A stretch of 64,000 bases of DNA, from positions 7,758,001-7,822,000 of the forward strand of contig AP031358.1 in NCBI GenBank assembly GCA_037833965.1, written 5' to 3'. Position numbers and translations under genes: made by a program. This DNA comes from Marchantia polymorpha subsp. ruderalis. Taxonomy: Eukaryota > Streptophyta > Marchantiopsida > Marchantiales > Marchantiaceae. Position 1 is the stretch's first letter; each line of letters starts with the position of its first letter. Positions 57,368 through 64,000 of this stretch are shown piece after piece. The notes under the pieces are model-generated. The model saw only the letters and a program-made list of their open reading frames with translations. It was not told the DNA's origin and ran no database searches.

Positions 57368-57738
57368 AGAAGTCATTTGTTATGAACACTTAATTTTACA
57401 TCATCAATGATTGTTTATAATTTTATTGTTTACATCAAGAATAATTTATCGTCAATGATTGTGTACAATTTTATTGTTTACATAACTTATAGGTTTTGTA
57501 GGCTTGGCAAGAGCAAGCGTGTTCATGCATCTAACAAAAATTTCATTGATCAATTCATCAAGTGATCAATCATTGCTCACTGAAACCTCATGCGCAAATC
57601 AGATGTCATAAAAATTTTGCAAAATGCTTGAAGCATCATTTGTAAAGCCAAACAGCTATGAAAAGTCCCCACCTTGCGAAACAATGTAAACCAGTCAACA
57701 ACTATGATCTTAACACAATCCAAGCTTTGCGAACCTTT

Positions 57739-57900
57739 GCTTTGATATCAATTGTAGAAACATACGAGATAATTTACACAAGAAACCACTAAAAGCTAAT
57801 GTGGTTCGTCTTTAGGCTAATCAGTGAACTTTAATAATACTGTTAAGGGTTCCTCTCAGTAATCATAACGGACCATCTGAACCCTAAAGCGCAAGCCTAT
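57739..57900 (-). mobile_element. Copia PBS and LTR edge, minus orientation
   Basis: GCTTTGATATCA at 57,739-57,750 is close to the reverse complement of the usual Copia initiator-Met primer site (GCTCTGATACCA), followed at 57,753 by TGTAGAAAC, which fits the 3' end of a minus-oriented LTR. ATGTGGTTCG near 57,800 recalls segments common in plant Copia LTRs. The far LTR end was not found. Confidence 0.45.
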
Positions 57901-60577
57901 CTTGTGTTAAACTTAACAATTTGTGATTGAGTATATTTTAGTCATGTTATAATTTTTTAAGTTATCTTTCAGTGAATGGTATTCAGATTGTTCATTAGAA
58001 TAAGTCATTTACATAGATGTTTGAACATTTACATTTTCAAGATTTCATCAGTTAATTTTTTAAACTATATATACAATTATTCAACGTAAAAAATGCTGCA
58101 TATAAGATTCAAATTTCCTGGTTTGTTGTATGGATAGCTGTGACAATGATACTTGCTCGACCAATTGGAGAGGGAGAGGAAAAAAGGCCCTTAGGGAGGC
58201 TGTCCATTCGGACCAAGACGCCCGGGAAAGCGGTTAGGTTTTTTCTAAAGCGAATAGTCGAAGAGAAGAAAATATGTTCATTTTCGGCCTCTTATATTCG
58301 TTCTCTTATTTTCACCAAAAAGTGAAATGTGGAACTTGATGTAGATTGGCGCTGAAATTATCTATTTTGAGAAAAAATAATTAATATCGACATTTGAGGT
58401 TATCAGAAATAACCATTCATGTTCTAGAGTAGTTTAGTGTGCGAAAAATTATTCATTTCAATATTGACATTTGAGTTCATCAGAAATAACCATACATGTT
58501 CTAGAGTAGGTTAGTGTGCGCTGAGGGATGGGCGATGTGCATCCACATAGTTCAGGGAAGGTTGATCTAATCTCGCTACTGTGAGCTCGCAAGAGACACA
58601 GTCCCCTTATTACTTCTTCGATATAACAGTACTCTCTCCGTCTTACAAAAGTAGTAAGCACGAGTAAGAGATTACAGAACATCCCAGTGCGGAGTCCGCT
58701 GACGGAGGCTTTTACATCGACTATAATATATGATGCATAAAACTTAATTACAGAAGCATGGGAACTTGGATCCGCTTAGCTCGAGCAACATCCAATCTGT
58801 CTAAACTGTCTCTTTGCACACTCCAAGGAACTGCAAGTACAGCTTTGACCGAACGGTTTATACTCCTGCAACAGCTAATTCTTTGGCGGACGAATATCAT
58901 CTTGTTGTTGTTGTTTTTTTAACCCCAGACAGTAGCTTTTTTTTTCTCCATCCACCTTCATCTGTCCCTACCATCCGTCAATGTGGGCAGAACACTGTAT
59001 TCTCAGTATATAATTGGCTATATCCTACATAATCTCTGCAGATGTTTGTTTAAGGACATTGCAATCGCACGTACACTTCACTAAATCCTGCTTTAAACAT
59101 CAGATGATTAGAACACAGAAGAGAATACTAAATTATGTGTGTTTAGTATCTAGTTAAAATGGCCAAAGGGAGAAATATTGTAGGTTATAAAATCTGGTCT
59201 CTAAAAGGTACACAGAAACAAACTGAATGTCCTAGTTTGAGAAATAAATTATGCACACTTCTAGACGTCATGCACAACTGTAAAGCTCTCACTTCTACCG
59301 GAGAGATGTACTTGTAAAATTCTCTCGAAACAGACGAGCTGAGAAAGGGCATGACTATGCAGTTCCATGTTCTTCTCCAACATGAGTGCGTCATTTAGCA
59401 TCTGTCGTTTGAGGAGGACGATATGAAAGTCGCTTGACCCGTCACTCTGATGTTTTATTCTTGCCCGAAAGATCAAGGACCGAACTTATTCACTCACCTC
59501 ATTTGGACAGCACGGAGCACAGCTGCCATAGTATCCAGCTAATCTCGCTTAAATGGTTCGAAATGTGTCTTTGTCTCCCTACATACATGCGAGATTTGCA
59601 CACACCCAGGCGTACAAAGATTTGCCTTTCCATCTTAGTCTTGTCTCTATTAGCGAGGACTGGAGCCAAAAATAGAACCGACACTGCAGAGTTAGTAAGC
59701 CTCTGGTTTCGTAAGGAGATACAAATAATTGAAATTCTCCTCCTTTCCGTCAGATCCGGTTGGAATGTAACCGGATGTCTGGTCGGCTTCAAAAAATGGA
59801 GAGGGTGGTGCATAAGGTCGCACTAAAATACACAGATTACCTTTGTTCTAGTGGCACACAGCTTATCAATCTTAAAAAGAAGAATTTCAAAAGGAAACAA
59901 AAGATGTAAAGTACACCAAGTAATATGGCTTACAGATGGAAATACCCCACCAAGACCATATAAATGAATCCAAAGGGGTAAAATAGGACTCGGCCCCAAT
60001 AGTATCAGAAAGTGACATATGTCCCATTGAGGGCAAAATTTTCAGGCTATATCTTTATTATAAAGTATACACACCACAAGAGCATCATATGATTGCTCTA
60101 AAGTTCACTTAGGCAAGCAATGAAAAAGTGTTGCTTACAGACTAGTTACCTTATAGTGACCGCTAGTGTGTTCTGTAGACTGATGTATATGTATTAATTG
60201 GTATGTGTACAATATGCTTAAAAGATGGAACTGCTTGTTAATTAGTGTGTAGTATCTTGAACACTCCTCGTAATAAAGTTCGTATGTCTATTGCTTCACG
60301 ACGTGATTCATTCCTTAAACGATGATAGACAGAATGTGGATCATGCAGACCATATAAAAGTCATGCTTTTTATCACCAAGTTTCATCTGGTAGGCTTTGA
60401 GAGTCTATATGTAAAAGTGCATGACATGGTCTTTTCTGGGCATCTCATCATATTTTGATAACAGGGAAATGTATAACACTCTGAAGCTACAAGGTAAAAT
60501 AACATCAATACAGTAGTAATAATATCAAAAATTCCCAAAATAAATTGAATTAATAACTATTGAGAACGAAACATCGT
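57901..60577. other. No recognised gene
   Basis: AT-rich at first, more balanced from 58.1 kb. A minus-strand frame at 59,261-59,476 (RQMLNDALMLEKNMELHSHA, LSQLVCFERILQ) has protein-like composition, as does 59,499-59,813 minus, but I recognise neither and see no linking splice sites. No RNA gene seen. Confidence 0.3.
58389..58520. repeat. Imperfect duplication of a 55-bp unit
   Basis: 58,389-58,443 and 58,466-58,520 both run from GACATTTGAG to TTAGTGTGCG with a few differences, separated by 22 bp. Both contain ATCAGAAATAACCAT. Confidence 0.85.
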
Positions 60578-60610
60578 ATAACATCGTATCCACATTGGAT
60601 ACGATGTTAT
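60578..60610. repeat. Perfect 15-bp inverted repeat, 3-nt spacer
   Basis: ATAACATCGTATCCA (60,578-60,592) and TGGATACGATGTTAT (60,596-60,610) are exact reverse complements. Pairing extends about six more bases with one mismatch. Surrounded by AT-rich DNA. Confidence 0.9.
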
Positions 60611-62581
60611 ATGATTTGATCTAATGCTTTAGTAATTGTCCATATTTAAAAGGAGTAGTTAACACAAATTGAAATCATCCCTAATATATTCATATGAACA
60701 ACTCTGAAAAACCACCAGAGGTATGAAGGAAACATAGAGTTAAATTTCACCACCAGATGTAAAGATGGTAGAGATGCTTACCAACCCCGATGTACATCCT
60801 AAGTAGTCTTTGTGATCCCAAAGCAACAAACAAATGTCAATGTGAACTTCCGCGAGAGTGCACTTCGCTCGCACATGGATATTTATGTAGTAGACAAAAC
60901 AAAAGCAGAGAAGGGATTAGGTAGAAAGGGAGTATTTGTACCAAGTTGCAACATGGTATCACAACCATTCACCCTTCCACCCAACGAACCTAACGGTGGC
61001 TCGATTGGCCCAGTCCGCTTGTGACTCGGGTTGGGCATTCCATCGCCCTTGCCACACACACATCAGAGCAACGCAGTTGCATGCCAAGTGCCGACACAGT
61101 ATAGGTCCGTCATGAGGAGACCCGAGGTCACCGGGTGGGAGGCTGGCCACGAACGTCCACGTCAGCCATCGGATGACAGGAGCCCCTAGGCATGTCTCGG
61201 GGTGGAAGTCGGAACACTGCTACCACTCATTGCAGCCGGTTACTGGCGGGCGCTAGGCCGGAGGCTACATGTTGCCTGGCTACTGGGCCCGAAGTCCCAG
61301 TAGACCGCGCTCCCGAGAAAAAGTACAGGTACCGAACTGGGATGGTGTGGCAAGAAACCGGCGAGCGGAGGTGGCGATGTCCAAGCCATGCAAGAAAGCG
61401 GGCACGCGAGAGAGCGAGCGCAGGGAAGCAGCACGGAGGCTCGAACCGCGCGTGTTGGGAACGGGCGGAGGCCGGGACAGGGCCAGGGACGCAGTAGGTT
61501 CCGCCCCCGCATAACGACCAGCTGTGAGATCAGCGCACTGTCGTCAAACTGCCCTCGGAGGGTCGGGGGAAGCAAATGTTCGCATATTTCGCTGCGAAGC
61601 TTCCGTGAGTCAGCAGGCGGGCAGGGCAGACAGATCGAGGCAAGGCGAGGCGAGGGGAGGGAGGCGACAGACGAGACGACACGGTGGCTGGCCCCGGCCC
61701 CAGGCAGAGCCACCGACTGGCTGAGGCCGCTGCCTGCCGGTGGTGGCGCAGCCCGGAACCACTCCGGTCCGACTTGGCGACGCTGGTTGGGCAGTTCCGC
61801 GCGAAGGGAGAGGGGCAGAGGGGCAGAGGGGGCAGGTCCGTGCTGGGGCGGGGGACGACGATCGAGCTCGAGCAGATTGATGCAGGCCGGGCCACAGCTA
61901 GAGCCACATGCGCGCTCTCGAGGCAGGCCGCAACCGACGATGCAGGCGGTCGCTCTTTGACGCACCCAGGGACCGGGAGCGCGAGCGCCCGAGGCATTCG
62001 AGCGAGAGAGCGAGCGAGCTAATCGCGATGGCCAACCCTAAACTTCGGTGTAATCCGTCGAGATCAGCGCGATCCGCAGCAGTGTGATCAATTGTGCGTC
62101 GGGGGCCTCGCCGAGGCGGAGGAGGTCGATGATGATGACGCGAGCCGCGCGCCCTCAGGACAAATCCCGGCACTGCTGCAGCGGAAAGCAGGAGGCGTGA
62201 GCGGAAGGCGGACGAAGGTTGTGGGGCAGGCGCGACATGTTGGGCACGAGCCGTCGTTGGTGTGCTTGAGTTTGCCGGCAGGCCGGGCAGGCAAAGGGAG
62301 GAGGAGCGCGAGCGCAGGCAGGTCGTTTCCGGGGTGGTGGTTTGTGTGCGCCTGTGCGCGAGCGACGACGCGAGCGCCCGCGAGGCCGTGAGATCTCCCG
62401 AGGCCGCAAGAGCTGTGGGGCTCCGTCTTTCTAATTGCGAGGGCTGCTTTCCTTTCCTGTCCAGGCCGGGAAGGGAGTGCGAGGGCGCGAGGCGGATCAG
62501 GCAGGCAGGCAGGCAGGCCGGCTGCAGGGGTGGTTGGGTCTCCCAGGAACATAGCAGGAGAAAACCGAAGGGTCGATAAAT
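60611..62581. promoter_or_regulatory. GC-rich promoter/5' UTR region of the CBC-type kinase
   Basis: Composition changes near 60.95 kb from AT-rich to strongly GC- and CpG-rich, continuing to the kinase start. Long frames on both strands here follow from lack of stop codons in GC-rich DNA and resemble no protein. Several ATGs lie upstream of 62,582 (for example a short frame at 62,029-62,085), so upstream reading frames may affect translation if the 5' UTR is long. A GCAG/GGCA run lies near 62,500. No TATA box is evident. Confidence 0.5.
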
Positions 62582-63943
62582 ATGGTGGCAGAAGGGGAGG
62601 AGTCGTCAGATTTGAAAGGCAAAGATGAGCAGGAAGAAGGAGTGCGGCCTCAACCTCAAGGGAATCAGGCGGTGCAGGTCGGTGTTGGACGTTCCGGACC
62701 CAAAATTGAGATGGAGAAGGACAAGGAGAAGGCCGTAGACGAGAATGGTGGTGGTGGAGCACCAGCAGCATCAGCGGCTGCGCGGAGTGGCGTCCCAAAA
62801 GCGAGCGGAGCAGCAGCAGCAGCAGCCGATCCCCCTGGGTCTGCGTTGGATCACTCACGATCCGGGAGCTCGAAGAATCCGAAATATGTGAGAGCAGATC
62901 TTCTGAATTTGGCGGACCTGGATGCCGCGCTGGCGATGCACAATCAATTTCGGAGCCGCTCCTCTGCACAGTCGGGTAGGAAGTTGAAGGAGTGGGAAAT
63001 TGATCCTAGCAAGTTGATTCTCAAGAATGTGATCGCCCAGGGCACTTATGGGACCGTTCATCGAGGAACTTACGATGGGAAGGACGTTGCGGTCAAATTG
63101 CTGGATTGGGGCGAGGAGGACACCATGTCTAGAGCTCAAATTGAAACATTTCGCAATGCTTTCAAGCAGGAGGTGGAAGTCTGGCACCAGCTGGACCATC
63201 CCAACGTAACGAAATTCATCGGGGCCTCCATGGGGAGCTCGAACTTGCAAATTCCCTCCTTCGAGAGAGGCTCGGACGGATTCGTTCACGTTGCATCTAA
63301 CATTTGCTGCGTGGTTGTGGAGTATCTTGCGGGTGGTACTCTGAAAGATTTTCTGATCCGACATCGGCGGAGAAAATTGGCTTTTAGAGTGGTCATTCAG
63401 CTGGCCTTGGATCTGTCGCGTGGACTAGAATATCTCCATTCGATGAAGATAGTGCACAGGGATGTGAAGAGTGAGAACATGCTACTAGACACCAAGAGAA
63501 ACGTCAAAATTGCTGATTTCGGTGTTGCTCGCGTGGAAGCCTCGAATCCCAAAGACATGACCGGAGAGACAGGTACTCTGGGCTACATGGCTCCGGAGGT
63601 GCTCGATGGAAAACCCTACAATCGGAAATGCGACGTGTACAGCTTCGGAATTTGTCTGTGGGAGATCTACTGCTGTGACATGCCGTATCCCGACCTCAGT
63701 TTTACGGAGATGACCCACGCCGTGGTTCATCAAAACTTGAGACCGACCATTCCCAGATGCTGTCCTAATGCTTTGGGGAATGTCATGAAGAAGTGCTGGG
63801 ATCCGAACCCAGACAAACGCCCGGAGATGGCGATTGCCGTGCAGTTGCTAGAGGCAATTGACACGAGCAAGGGAGGGGGCATGATTCCCACCGACTCTCA
63901 ACCTCGAAGTTGCTTCCCGTGGTCAAAATTCCGTGGCCCTTAG
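62582..63943 (+). CDS. Group C Raf-like protein kinase, CBC1/CBC2 type, 453 aa, single exon
   Basis: Ser/Thr kinase of the plant Raf-like MAPKKK group C. Flowering-plant CBC1/CBC2 act in guard cells in blue-light and CO2 signalling. Residues 1-95 are a low-complexity Glu-, Gly- and Ala-rich tail. KLKEWEIDPSKL at about 134-145 leads into the kinase domain: P-loop GTYGTV 154-159, VAVK lysine 172, HRD 292-294 with VKSEN after it, DFG 312-314, GTLGYMAPE 331-339, and CDVYSFGICLWEIYCCDMPY. The C-terminus AIDTSKGGGMIP and final RGP are signatures of this subgroup. All catalytic residues are present and the frame has no intron. The Met chosen begins the frame just after an ATAA context; a later start would remove only the disordered tail. 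If the organism lacks stomata, as liverworts do, its role must differ from guard-cell signalling (inference). Confidence 0.95.
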   Translation: MVAEGEESSDLKGKDEQEEGVRPQPQGNQAVQVGVGRSGPKIEMEKDKEKAVDENGGGGAPAASAAARSGVPKASGAAAAAADPPGSALDHSRSGSSKNPKYVRADLLNLADLDAALAMHNQFRSRSSAQSGRKLKEWEIDPSKLILKNVIAQGTYGTVHRGTYDGKDVAVKLLDWGEEDTMSRAQIETFRNAFKQEVEVWHQLDHPNVTKFIGASMGSSNLQIPSFERGSDGFVHVASNICCVVVEYLAGGTLKDFLIRHRRRKLAFRVVIQLALDLSRGLEYLHSMKIVHRDVKSENMLLDTKRNVKIADFGVARVEASNPKDMTGETGTLGYMAPEVLDGKPYNRKCDVYSFGICLWEIYCCDMPYPDLSFTEMTHAVVHQNLRPTIPRCCPNALGNVMKKCWDPNPDKRPEMAIAVQLLEAIDTSKGGGMIPTDSQPRSCFPWSKFRGP

Positions 63944-64000
63944 ACTTCGGGGGCCATCTTTTTTTAACTTTTGACTTGCAGCTGCTCTTAGCTGCCTTTG
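63944..64000 (+). other. 3' flank of the kinase gene
   Basis: Start of the 3' UTR; T-rich. The window ends before any poly-A signal can be judged. Confidence 0.5.

Noticed and set aside
58600-58670. Stowaway-like MITE (CTCTCCGTCTTACAAAAGTAG resembles the CTCCCTCCGTCCC motif).
   Set aside because: No matching inverted end or TA duplication was found nearby.
61192-62579. Long overlapping frames on both strands upstream of the kinase (up to 293 aa).
   Set aside because: All occur in very GC-rich DNA on several frames at once, with Arg/Ala/Gly/Pro composition and no recognisable domain.

Overview
The window is nuclear DNA of a land plant. It carries a PsbS (NPQ4) gene with spliceosomal introns, a SHOC1/ZIP2-type meiotic gene, a group C Raf-like (CBC-type) kinase, and plant Ty3/Gypsy and Ty1/Copia retroelements. 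Sequence divergence from flowering-plant orthologues, short introns and Gypsy pol proteins without a visible chromodomain suggest a bryophyte, perhaps a liverwort. That placement is inference, not proof.

Layout. (1) 1-20.6 kb is a host gene segment: PSBS on the minus strand (2237-3743, four exons) and a SHOC1 orthologue on the plus strand (about 9.57-16.98 kb, eight exons found, 5' end unresolved), separated by AT-rich DNA with no recognisable gene. (2) 20.7-57.9 kb is a nested retroelement block. At its edges lie old Copia fossils (about 20.74-24.07 kb minus; about 54.97-56.71 kb plus; an LTR/PBS edge near 57.75 kb). Inside is an old Gypsy element, 'A-old' (24,667 to about 53,471, plus), itself inserted into an LTR fragment of a second Gypsy family, 'B'. 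A-old was then split twice: by a very young element of its own family in opposite orientation, 'A-young' (25,998-41,525, minus, flanked by GCGAA), and by an almost complete B element (45,488-53,170, plus, flanked by GGAC). Two more B LTRs in minus orientation lie to the right (53.47-54.90 kb). (3) 57.9-64 kb is mostly gene-free until a GC-rich island and the single-exon CBC-type kinase (62,582-63,943, plus).

The most unusual object is Gypsy family A. Its LTRs are very large (4,869 bp each in A-young, 63% of the element) and each holds a sense-strand 857-residue open reading frame. A diverged homologue occupies the 3.47-kb LTR of A-old, with conserved N-terminal and C-terminal blocks. The LTR-borne protein therefore looks like a maintained component of the family rather than a chance frame. 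The two A-young LTRs differ by only about three substitutions, so this element moved recently.

Host genes: PsbS is the thylakoid pH sensor for photoprotective quenching, SHOC1 acts in class I meiotic crossovers, and the kinase belongs to the clade that acts in blue-light/CO2 signalling in flowering plants. There is no sign that the three work together; they are simply neighbours.
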